DNA from: a virus
Strand: one strand, 5' to 3'
DNA length: 20,460 nucleotides
Virus record (IMG/VR): IMGVR_UViG_3300047557_000371
Coordinates: 1 to 20,460 of that record
Shown: positions 15,260-20,460 of the stretch, piece after piece
Layout: every line of letters begins with the position of its first letter
Position numbering within the stretch: the first letter of the stretch is position 1
Position numbers and translations under genes: made by a program
The notes under the pieces: model-generated
What the model was told of the DNA's origin: nothing
Database searches by the model: none
Seen by the model: the letters and a program-made list of their open reading frames with translations, nothing else

Positions 15260-15340
15260 GGGGGTGAATGGAATGCAGGACTGTAAAGCCTCACGAAGGA
15301 CACAGACCTAGACCTGGGTTCGATTCCCAGCACCTCCACC
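15260..15340 (+). ncRNA. tRNA-Tyr-like element, degenerate or D-armless (or attP-type tRNA 3' half)
   Basis: CTGGG-TTCGATT-CCCAG (15314-15330) is a textbook T arm with a perfect 5-bp stem and 7-nt loop. CACCTCC (15331-15337) follows as acceptor 3' strand, then A-CC (15338-15340), with C instead of the final A. GGGGGTG (15260-15266) can pair with all seven acceptor bases (one G-U). CTGTAAA (15281-15287) is the usual anticodon loop of tRNA-Tyr (anticodon GTA), and the 21 nt between anticodon arm and T arm fit a class II tRNA such as bacterial tRNA-Tyr. Against an intact tRNA: the anticodon stem (CAGGA/GCCTC) has only three good pairs, and only nine bases lie where the D arm should be. It is either a decayed or unusual phage tRNA, or a copy of the 3' half of a host tRNA. 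Confidence 0.45.
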
Positions 15341-15462
15341 CACACCTGGATCGGCAGGCCCCAGGGTGAGTCACAAGACCTGTATGTCACAGCCACACAT
15401 GACCCCCCAGTTGTGTGTGTGGGTGGCGACTTACTCACGGATGAGAAGAGGGTGATCGCCTT

Positions 15463-15963
15463 ATGGCGAATAACGAGTTCGATCTGCCTGACGATTTCGA
15501 TGACTACGATGATGGCGCTATTACGCAGGTGCGTAAGGCACATAAGGCGGCACAGCGCCGCATCAAGGAGCTGGAGTCTGAACTCCAGGGTTTCCGTGTT
15601 GAGTCTCGGAAGCGCAGCGTGCAGGAAGTTCTCACGTCACGCGGATACAACCCGAAGATCGCTGATTTGATCCCTGAGGGTCTGACTAGCGAGGCAGAGA
15701 TTACGTCTTGGCTCGATGACCGTAGCGACGTGTTCCAGCCCACGGTGGCTGTGAACGATGGTTCGCCGGACGATGGGCAGATGGGTAATCAGGCTGAGAT
15801 TCAGGTGCCTCCGGGCTATCAGCAGTTCAACGAGGTTGTGAACGCGGGACAAGCACCGATTGGTGACGAGTCGCAGATTATGGCGATGATTGCGGCGGCT
15901 AAGACTCCCGAGGAGCTTAATCGCATCATCTTCAATAACGCGGCTGGGCCAGCGGTGTACTGA
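15463..15963 (+). CDS. Putative capsid scaffolding protein (166 aa)
   Basis: The N terminus is very acidic (residues 6-18, ending DDFDDYDD), followed by a charged helix at about 21-58 (VRKAHKAAQRRIKELESELQ) with coiled-coil spacing. A segment TSRGYNPKIADLIPEGLTSE (58-77) is typical of scaffold-like proteins encoded just before the capsid gene in actinophages, as I recall them. The C-terminal part is polar and ends in a short helix with TPEELNRII. Scaffolds fill the procapsid and are lost or cleaved before DNA packaging. Position directly before the major capsid gene, size and charge support the call; direct proof is lacking. The start has GAAGAGGG about 11 bases upstream. Confidence 0.7.
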   Translation: MANNEFDLPDDFDDYDDGAITQVRKAHKAAQRRIKELESELQGFRVESRKRSVQEVLTSRGYNPKIADLIPEGLTSEAEITSWLDDRSDVFQPTVAVNDGSPDDGQMGNQAEIQVPPGYQQFNEVVNAGQAPIGDESQIMAMIAAAKTPEELNRIIFNNAAGPAVY

Positions 15964-16005
15964 CCAAGTCCAACAACTAACCGCGAAAGGTGGTGAATCT
16001 CAACT

Positions 16006-16965
16006 ATGCCTAACACCTACACTGGTACGGCTACGATCAGCAACCAGACTGGCATGACTAACCTCGTCCAGACTGCTTATGATCGCTATGTTGAGATGGC
16101 TCTGCGTTCGCAGCCGCTCATCCGTGATGTTGCTGATAAGCGGCCTGTGCAGCAGGCCATGCCGGGTTCGTCGGTTGTCTTCCAGATTTACACTGATCTG
16201 GCTCAGGCTACCTCAACCCTTACTGAGAACGTTGACCCTGATGCTGTTGCTCTGAGCAACACCAGCACGGTCACGGTGACGCTGAATGAGTACGGCAATG
16301 CTGCCCTGCTTACGCGCCGCCTGGGTCTGTTCTCCCTGTCCGATGTCGATCCGGCAGCAGCGGACATTATCGCTTACAACATGGCTGACAGCCTCGATGC
16401 TGTTGCTATGACGGAGCTTCGTGGTGGCAGCAATGTCCGCTACTCCCGTGACGCTTCTGACACTCCGTCTTCGACCGCTACGGTTGAGGCGACGGATACG
16501 ATTGCCCTGACGGACATTCGTTTCTGTGTGTCGAAGCTGCGTGCGGGTCTTGCTGTTCCGCGCCAGGGGTCGCTGTACGCGGCCTACATTCACCCTGAGG
16601 TTTCGCACGATCTTCGTAGCGAGACGACGGGTGGAGGTTTTCAGGATCTCCACAAGTACGATGCTTCGGAGAACTTCTGGCCTGGTTTCATCGGTACGAT
16701 TGACGGCGCTTACTTCATTGAGACGCCGCGCATGTACAACGCTACCGATGGTGCCACGTCGGCTCGCGTGTTCCGCACGATCATCGTGGGCAAGCAGGCG
16801 CTTGCTGAGGCTGTCGCGGAGGAGCCGCACACCATCGTCGGTCCCGTGACCGACAAGCTGATGCGCCACCGGCCCCTGGGCTGGTACGGCGTTCTCGGGT
16901 GGAAGCGTTACCGTGAGGCTGCGCTGTACCGCATCGAGTCCAGCTCCAGCATCAACTCTGCCTGA
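16006..16965 (+). CDS. Major capsid protein, N4-gp56-like family
   Basis: This 319-residue protein is the probable shell protein. Its sequence follows the N4-gp56-type major capsid family (HK97-like fold): an N-terminal helix (MTNLVQTAYDRYVEMALRSQ), a strand-rich middle (TLTENVDPDAVALSNTSTVT), the conserved YIHPEVSHDLR near residue 195, then the W-P-G-F-I-G-T-I-D-G-A-Y-F-I-E-T block, and VGKQALAEAV towards the C terminus. Unlike HK97 itself there is no sign of a fused protease or long delta domain. AAAGGTGGTG lies upstream of the ATG. A strong hairpin follows 14 bp after the stop, which may protect or limit the transcript. Confidence 0.88.
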   Translation: MPNTYTGTATISNQTGMTNLVQTAYDRYVEMALRSQPLIRDVADKRPVQQAMPGSSVVFQIYTDLAQATSTLTENVDPDAVALSNTSTVTVTLNEYGNAALLTRRLGLFSLSDVDPAAADIIAYNMADSLDAVAMTELRGGSNVRYSRDASDTPSSTATVEATDTIALTDIRFCVSKLRAGLAVPRQGSLYAAYIHPEVSHDLRSETTGGGFQDLHKYDASENFWPGFIGTIDGAYFIETPRMYNATDGATSARVFRTIIVGKQALAEAVAEEPHTIVGPVTDKLMRHRPLGWYGVLGWKRYREAALYRIESSSSINSA

Positions 16966-16979
16966 TAAGCACTGACGTA

Positions 16980-17019
16980 CCTGTAGGGGTCACTCAAATA
17001 GTGGGGTGGCCCCTACAGG
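16980..17019 (+). terminator. Strong hairpin downstream of the capsid gene (attenuator or mRNA stabiliser)
   Basis: CCTGTAGGGG (16980-16989) pairs with CCCCTACAGG (17010-17019) over ten perfect base pairs, and TCACTC / GGGGTG extends the stem inward with some G-U pairs, leaving a loop of about eight bases. No T run follows, so efficient intrinsic termination is uncertain. The next gene's ribosome binding site and start lie just after it. Confidence 0.55.
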
Positions 17020-17035
17020 CGTTGGAAGGATAGGT

Positions 17036-17356
17036 ATGGCCTGTAGGACCGGGTGTATCACGCAAGACCATGAGACTTACGGACAGTGCCTTCGGGCAGC
17101 GTCCTTGCGGGTTGGCTGGGGCCGATCCCATCTCGGCATTGACCGGACTGCTGAGAAGAACAAGGAACAAGAGCTTGCCTTCTATCGGGAGGCGAGGGCT
17201 GCGGGTGTCCAGCCTGCTTCAACGAGGACACCGGATATCGCCAGGGCGCTTGATGTGAGTGCTAGGGCGGGTGCGGCGTTTGACGCAACGAATAACACAT
17301 TCAGTAACGGTGCCCATTTCAGCCCCAAGACGGGGCAGGTTGTTAAGTTCGATTAA
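17036..17356 (+). CDS. Conserved small phage head-region protein with Cys/His motif (106 aa)
   Basis: I use the ATG at 17036, preceded by GGAAGGA at about 17024-17030; a longer version from GTG at 17006 would start inside the hairpin. The N terminus (MACRTGCITQDHETYGQCLR) carries C3, C7, H12 and C18, spaced as possible metal ligands. The pattern C...DH..Y..CLRAA, followed by DRTAEKNKEQELAFYREARA and a helix with ARALDVSARAGAAF, matches small proteins next to capsid genes in actinophages that I recall without a known function. It ends in a Gly/Asn-rich tail. Confidence 0.7.
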   Translation: MACRTGCITQDHETYGQCLRAASLRVGWGRSHLGIDRTAEKNKEQELAFYREARAAGVQPASTRTPDIARALDVSARAGAAFDATNNTFSNGAHFSPKTGQVVKFD

Positions 17357-17365
17357 GGAGAACAG

Positions 17366-17794
17366 GTGGCGAACGCTGTCTTCCCGAAGGCCAAGGAAGG
17401 CTTCCTCGATGGGAGCATTGACCTTGACACGGCGGTTATCAAGGTGGCCCTGGTTCGGGGTTACACATATTCTTCCTCGCATGACACAGTCTCTGATGTG
17501 ACTGGTGCTGGTGCGACTTTGCATGCCACGTCTGGTGCGCTGTCTTCTAAGACGGTGACTGATGGCGTGTTTGATGCGGCTGATGTGACGTTCACGACGC
17601 CTGCGTCTGACACGAATGATCATGCGCTGCTGCTGTTCCAGTCGTCGTCTTCGACCGGTGGCGCTGATGTGGCTTCGACTAGCCAGCGTCTGATTGCGTG
17701 GATTGACACGGGCACGGGTATCCCGATTAAGCCTGCTGGTGGCGACATCACTGTGGTGTGGGATTCCGGCGCTAACAAGATTTTCTCCCTGTAG
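17366..17794 (+). CDS. Conserved beta-rich phage structural protein (142 aa)
   Basis: This belongs to a protein type common beside capsid genes of many phages: it starts MANAVFPKAKEGFLDGSIDL, has VKVAL-like IKVALVRGYTYSSSHD, then GVFDAADVTFT, then LIAWIDTGTGIPIKPAGGDI near the C terminus and ends KIFSL. All predicted secondary structure is beta-like. I would expect a head decoration, head-tail joining or tail-associated role; the family function is not established to my knowledge. The GTG at 17366 is preceded by AAGGAGAACAG over the previous stop. Its own TAG lies inside an 11-bp copy of the left arm of the capsid hairpin. Confidence 0.75.
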   Translation: MANAVFPKAKEGFLDGSIDLDTAVIKVALVRGYTYSSSHDTVSDVTGAGATLHATSGALSSKTVTDGVFDAADVTFTTPASDTNDHALLLFQSSSSTGGADVASTSQRLIAWIDTGTGIPIKPAGGDITVVWDSGANKIFSL

Positions 17795-17798
17795 GGGT
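17788..17798 (+). repeat. 11-bp copy of the capsid hairpin left arm
   Basis: CCTGTAGGGGT here equals 16980-16990. It includes the TAG stop of the 142-residue gene; no matching right arm follows it. Confidence 0.5.
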
Positions 17799-17805
17799 TG
17801 TCTGA

Positions 17806-18600
17806 GTGACTGTCCAGTATCAGGACATCACTGAGCGTCCGGTCCAGTTCCTAGGTTGGAGTCTGGATCTGACGGTTTACCCGACCGGGGTGGGTTCGTC
17901 TGCTGCTGTGGGTACAGCTCAGGCGAACACCAGTATTGCCGTGTCTGGGGTTGCCGCTGCTGGCACTGTGGGCTCTGCCCAGGTGAATGCTGCCCTGCCT
18001 GTGGATGGGATTGCTGCTGGCTCTGGTGCTGTGGGCTCCCCCGCCCTGACAGCGGTCGTCGCCCCTTCGGGGCTGGCTTCAGGTGCGACAGTCGGCACGG
18101 CTAAGGCGAACGTCACTACCCCTGTTGCTGGTGTCGGTTCCGCTGCTGCCTTGGGTACGACGACAGCGTTCACCTCGATGAACATCACGGGGTTTGCCTC
18201 TACGGGTGCCGTAGGCAACCCGAGCCTGAACCTAGTGATGTCCCCTGATGGGATTGCTGGGTCTGAACTGTTCGGGGATGCGGACACTATCGCCACCGTG
18301 TTCATCATCCCTGGACCTGTGGATCCGTCTAACGATTTCGGGACGGTGACTGTGACCCGTAAGGGCTGGTTGTTCAGGACGCCTCGCAACACCTACCAGT
18401 GGCGCATGTTCAAGGAGTACGAGGGCATCTCACTGTTGAGGGAAGACGGTGTGTGGTCTGAGGTACAGCACCCTGACTTGGAGCGCACCCTGGCTGCCCA
18501 AATCTATTTGGGTGGTGGCAGGGATCACTTCTTGGATGACGTTACGAAGGATGAGCTGGTGGCTTTGGGTTACACGGTGACGGAGGAGTTTATCCTGTGA
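17806..18600 (+). CDS. Repeat protein with seven 20-residue beta repeats, head/neck-linked (264 aa)
   Basis: After a short start domain (residues 1-27), seven tandem repeats begin at G28, G48, G68, G89, G109, G129 and G149, a period of 20 residues (21 in the third). The consensus is G-[VILF]-x-S/A-x-x-x-[VLF]-G-x-A/P, followed by alternating small and hydrophobic residues and a Pro/Asp/Ser before the next G. This matches the GIASAEAFG-type repeats I know from phage proteins and suggests a beta-solenoid-like or stacked-hairpin fold. The C-terminal part (residues 180-264, with GWLFRTPRNTYQWRMFKEYE and a helical end) is not repetitive. GTG at 17806 starts it; the next gene overlaps by 4 bases (GTGA). 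Confidence 0.7.
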   Translation: MTVQYQDITERPVQFLGWSLDLTVYPTGVGSSAAVGTAQANTSIAVSGVAAAGTVGSAQVNAALPVDGIAAGSGAVGSPALTAVVAPSGLASGATVGTAKANVTTPVAGVGSAAALGTTTAFTSMNITGFASTGAVGNPSLNLVMSPDGIAGSELFGDADTIATVFIIPGPVDPSNDFGTVTVTRKGWLFRTPRNTYQWRMFKEYEGISLLREDGVWSEVQHPDLERTLAAQIYLGGGRDHFLDDVTKDELVALGYTVTEEFIL

Positions 18601-19484
18601 CGACGTTCGATGAACTGACGGATGATGTCCTGTCGATGCTGCGTGGCTATGTGCGTTCGCAGGAGTCTGTGACTGCTTTGAACGGGTCGCTGAATGCGAC
18701 GGCTACTACGTTCAATGTGGATAACGGTTCCCGCCTGGGTATGGGTCGGGCTGAGATTGATGATGAGCTTGTCTACATTGATGCGATCACGACGAATGCT
18801 GTGTCTTTGCAGCCGTGGGGTCGTGGTGTGGATGGGACGACTGCGACTACGCACAGCGATAATGCCCGTGTCACGTTCAATCCCCTGTTCCCTCGCCACT
18901 ATGTGAAGCGTGCAATCAATGACACGATCCAGTCGATGGGTGTGGAGTTGAAGGCTCAGGATGTGACGACGTTCACGTTCCTGGCTTCAAAGAGTACCTA
19001 CTCGATTCCTGCGACTGTGAAGTCTGTGTTTCAGGTGACTTGGCAGACGGTTGGCCCTTCGGGCCGCTGGGAGACAGTGAGGCGCTGGCAGGCTGATACG
19101 TCTGCTGCTGCTTCCGCTTACGCGACGGGGAAGACGATCACAGTATGGGATCCGATTGTTCCTGGCAGGACAGTTCAGGTGCGGTTCTTGAAGGAGCCGA
19201 CGAGCCTGTCAGCAGGGTCGGACACGCTCACGGGGACGACTGGTTTTCCTGCATCGTGCCGGGATGTTGTTGCTCTGGGGACGGCTGCCCGACTTGTGTC
19301 GTCAATCGATGTGGCACTGCTGGATCCGAGTTCTGTGCAGGCAGGCTTCTTTGATGAGCGCCGACAGATTGGTTCTGCCTCGAATGTGGCTAGGACTTTG
19401 TATGCGCTGTATCAGCAGCGTCTGGCTGAGGAGATCGCCAGGTTCCGTGACAACCTCAATACGCCCATTCACTATCGGAAGTAG
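18597..19484 (+). CDS. Putative neck/head-tail connector protein (295 aa)
   Basis: The protein begins MTTFDELTDDVLSMLRGYVR, and residues 33-93 form a beta domain with AEIDDELVYIDAI, then LQPWGRGVDGTTATTH, a pattern I know from conserved actinophage structural proteins. The segment FNPLFPRHYVKRAINDTIQS (94-113), followed by beta-rich sequence and a C-terminal helical part (ARTLYALYQQRLAEEIARFR), resembles head-tail joining proteins. Start GTG overlaps the previous stop as GTGA, so translation is probably coupled. Specific neck position (adaptor, stopper or tail hub) cannot be told from sequence alone. Confidence 0.65.
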   Translation: MTTFDELTDDVLSMLRGYVRSQESVTALNGSLNATATTFNVDNGSRLGMGRAEIDDELVYIDAITTNAVSLQPWGRGVDGTTATTHSDNARVTFNPLFPRHYVKRAINDTIQSMGVELKAQDVTTFTFLASKSTYSIPATVKSVFQVTWQTVGPSGRWETVRRWQADTSAAASAYATGKTITVWDPIVPGRTVQVRFLKEPTSLSAGSDTLTGTTGFPASCRDVVALGTAARLVSSIDVALLDPSSVQAGFFDERRQIGSASNVARTLYALYQQRLAEEIARFRDNLNTPIHYRK

Positions 19485-19489
19485 GATAG

Positions 19490-19942
19490 ATGCCCCGTAG
19501 GTATTACTCGTCTACTGCGGTAGCAACCACGTTGTCTGCTTCCGCAAATAATTCAACGACTTCGATCACGGTTACTGCCTTGTCGGGGTTCCCTGTGTCC
19601 ACTCCGTGGACTGCGATCCTTGATGCTGATACGGCCTCTGAGGAGGTTGTGACTGTCACGGGTGTCAGCGGTACCACGTTGACTGTGACTCGTGGTGTGG
19701 ATGGAACTTCGGCTGTGTCTCATGCTGCTGGTGCTGTGTTCCGGCATGGTGTGTCAGCTCGTGATTTCGATGAGACGAACTCACACGTTAATGACAACTC
19801 TACGGACGTTCATACGCAGTATGTCACTAAAGCCCTATTTACCGCCCCCCGTCAACTTCTGTCCTCAACCGCCTCGGGCACGCCTGTGGTTATTGCCATC
19901 GAGGACGACCAACTCATCCTGTCCGCTCAGGTATTCAACTAG
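19490..19942 (+). CDS. Tail-appendage or fibre N-terminal-type protein (150 aa)
   Basis: The opening MPRRYYSSTAVATTLSASAN, then VTALSGFPVSTPWTAILDAD, then SEEVVTVTGVSGTTLTVTRG and VDGTSAVSHAAGAVFRHG, is a motif series often found in tail or baseplate appendage proteins of actinophages. Residues 24-85 appear to be the same beta domain as residues 33-93 of the previous protein. The C terminus (DFDETNSHVNDNSTDVHTQY) resembles collar or hinge segments that in other phages lead into longer fibres, but here the protein ends at 150 residues. The ATG at 19490 follows GGATAG. Confidence 0.65.
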   Translation: MPRRYYSSTAVATTLSASANNSTTSITVTALSGFPVSTPWTAILDADTASEEVVTVTGVSGTTLTVTRGVDGTSAVSHAAGAVFRHGVSARDFDETNSHVNDNSTDVHTQYVTKALFTAPRQLLSSTASGTPVVIAIEDDQLILSAQVFN

Positions 19943-19954
19943 GGAGAAACCACC

Positions 19955-20317
19955 ATGGCTCAGTTCACTAAGACCCTCCTTAGTGGGTCCACTCAGGGCA
20001 GGGGTATCAAGGTCGTCGCTACGGCGTCGAGCGGCACGACGATCCATGCCACGGGCATCTCGTCGTCCACGATTGACGAGGTGTGGCTCTACGCCTATAA
20101 CAGCGACACCACGGCGCGGCTCTTGACGATCCAGTACGGCAACACAACCTCGCCCGATGACGACATAAAGGTGACCATTCCTGCACAGTCGGGACTTGTG
20201 CTCGTCGCCCCCGGTCTGACCCTCACGGGCACCGGGTCCGCGGCTAACACCATCCGCGCCTATGCTGCGACGGCTAACGTCATTACGATTCACGGCTACG
20301 TCAACAGGATTGCATAA
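19955..20317 (+). CDS. Conserved small phage virion protein (120 aa)
   Basis: I recognise the overall pattern of a small beta-rich protein widespread among uncultured and cultured phages: MAQFTKTLLSGSTQGRGIKV, then the IDEVWLYAYNSDTTARLLTI strands, PDDDIKVTIPAQSGLVLVAP, and the ending ITIHGYVNRIA. Function is not established; it lies in tail or appendage regions. AGGGAGAAACCACC precedes the ATG, and the stop shares one base with the next ATG (TAATG). Confidence 0.75.
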   Translation: MAQFTKTLLSGSTQGRGIKVVATASSGTTIHATGISSSTIDEVWLYAYNSDTTARLLTIQYGNTTSPDDDIKVTIPAQSGLVLVAPGLTLTGTGSAANTIRAYAATANVITIHGYVNRIA

Positions 20318-20460
20318 TGACTAGGCGGTCACGTCTATTCGTTACCACGGCGGTCAAGGATTGGGGGCAGTCGCCGCTCAGTCGCGTGCCCAATACTTCC
20401 GCGTTTGTGGCCGCAACTGGTGGCACAGAAACCACGCCCGGTGACGGCTACAAATACCAC
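20317..20460 (+). CDS. Start of a tail fibre or appendage protein (truncated by window edge)
   Basis: Only the first 48 codons are present. The product begins MTRRSRLFVTTAVKDWGQSP, and the visible end is ATGGTETTPGDGYKYH. The [AT]-T-G-G-T-x-x-x-x-G-[DG]-Y-x-Y/I-H pattern is how a Gly-rich, beta-structured receptor-binding domain starts in many phage and bacterial surface proteins. Its ATG overlaps the previous stop by one base. The call rests on a short fragment and on the neighbours. Confidence 0.5.
   Translation, partial: MTRRSRLFVTTAVKDWGQSPLSRVPNTSAFVAATGGTETTPGDGYKYH

Larger units (their letters stand above)
15207..15462. other. Structured intergenic gap between virion genes and the scaffold gene
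   Basis: This 256-bp gap is the largest in the operon after the leader. It holds a hairpin (15243-15257), the tRNA-like element (15260-15340), and further inverted repeats: GTGAGT (15366-15371) with ACTCAC (15433-15438), and CCACACA (15383-15389) with TGTGTGG (15416-15422). I see no convincing -10/-35 pair and no small gene in it. GAAGAGGG near 15444-15451 serves the scaffold start. Confidence 0.6.

Noticed and set aside
15260-15340. Full tmRNA (ssrA)
   Set aside because: The 3' end resembles tmRNA ends, but only about 80 bases separate the acceptor strands, with no room for the tag reading frame and pseudoknots.
18061-18073. GCCCC-TTC-GGGGC hairpin
   Set aside because: It lies within the repeat-coding gene, has no T run and can arise from the Pro-Ser-Gly codons. 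A similar GGCCC-TTC-GGGCC occurs near 19051-19070 in the next gene, again coding.
1-20460. CRISPR array, insertion sequence, defence system or toxin-antitoxin pair
   Set aside because: I looked for regular repeat-spacer units, transposase motifs (DDE or HUH) and defence-type domains and found none; all supported genes fit phage structural functions.

Overview
This window is the start of the late (structural) gene region of a tailed double-stranded DNA bacteriophage. Every supported gene lies on the + strand, in one tightly packed series from about position 400 to the right edge, where the last gene is cut off. The terminase, portal, N4-gp56-type capsid protein and several small conserved phage proteins resemble families I know mainly from phages of Actinobacteria, including uncultured marine or freshwater ones. 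Frequent GTG starts and strong AGGAGG-type ribosome binding sites fit that host group. The host is an inference: there is no integrase, repressor, replication gene or host gene in the window.

Layout. Positions 1-399 are a non-coding leader with a perfect CRP/GlxR-type palindrome, a plausible promoter and several inverted repeats. Next come the large terminase (400-2253, with an HTH at its N terminus) and the portal (2262-4100). Positions 4110-5343 hold seven very small, mostly Lys/Arg-rich genes joined by stop/start overlaps, including a 24-residue Cys-rich peptide. Two small proteins follow (5372-6065), then a giant 1892-residue protein (6070-11748) and three proteins of 306, 386 and 460 residues that look like virion-internal or head-associated proteins. 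A 256-bp gap (15207-15462) holds a tRNA-like element. Then come a scaffold-like protein (15463-15963) and the major capsid protein (16006-16965), followed by a strong hairpin. The right end (17036-20460) carries small head/neck/tail genes: a Cys-containing protein, a conserved 142-residue protein, a protein with seven 20-residue repeats, a neck-like protein, and appendage or fibre-like proteins.

How it fits together. The terminase packages DNA through the portal into a shell built by the capsid and scaffold proteins. The giant protein and its neighbours, encoded between portal and scaffold, are likely head-internal, ejection or portal-associated proteins. The basic mini-proteins may be DNA-binding or head-internal. 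No tape measure, tail tube or sheath gene is recognisable here, so the tail type is not decided.

Most worth following up: the N-terminal motif PTYFGGTPTSxxGY shared by the giant protein and the 306-residue protein; the basic mini-gene cassette with its repeated 19-bp stop/start junction; the tRNA-Tyr-like element beside the scaffold gene; the perfect TGTGA-N6-TCACA site ahead of the operon; and the seven 20-residue repeats in the gene at 17806.
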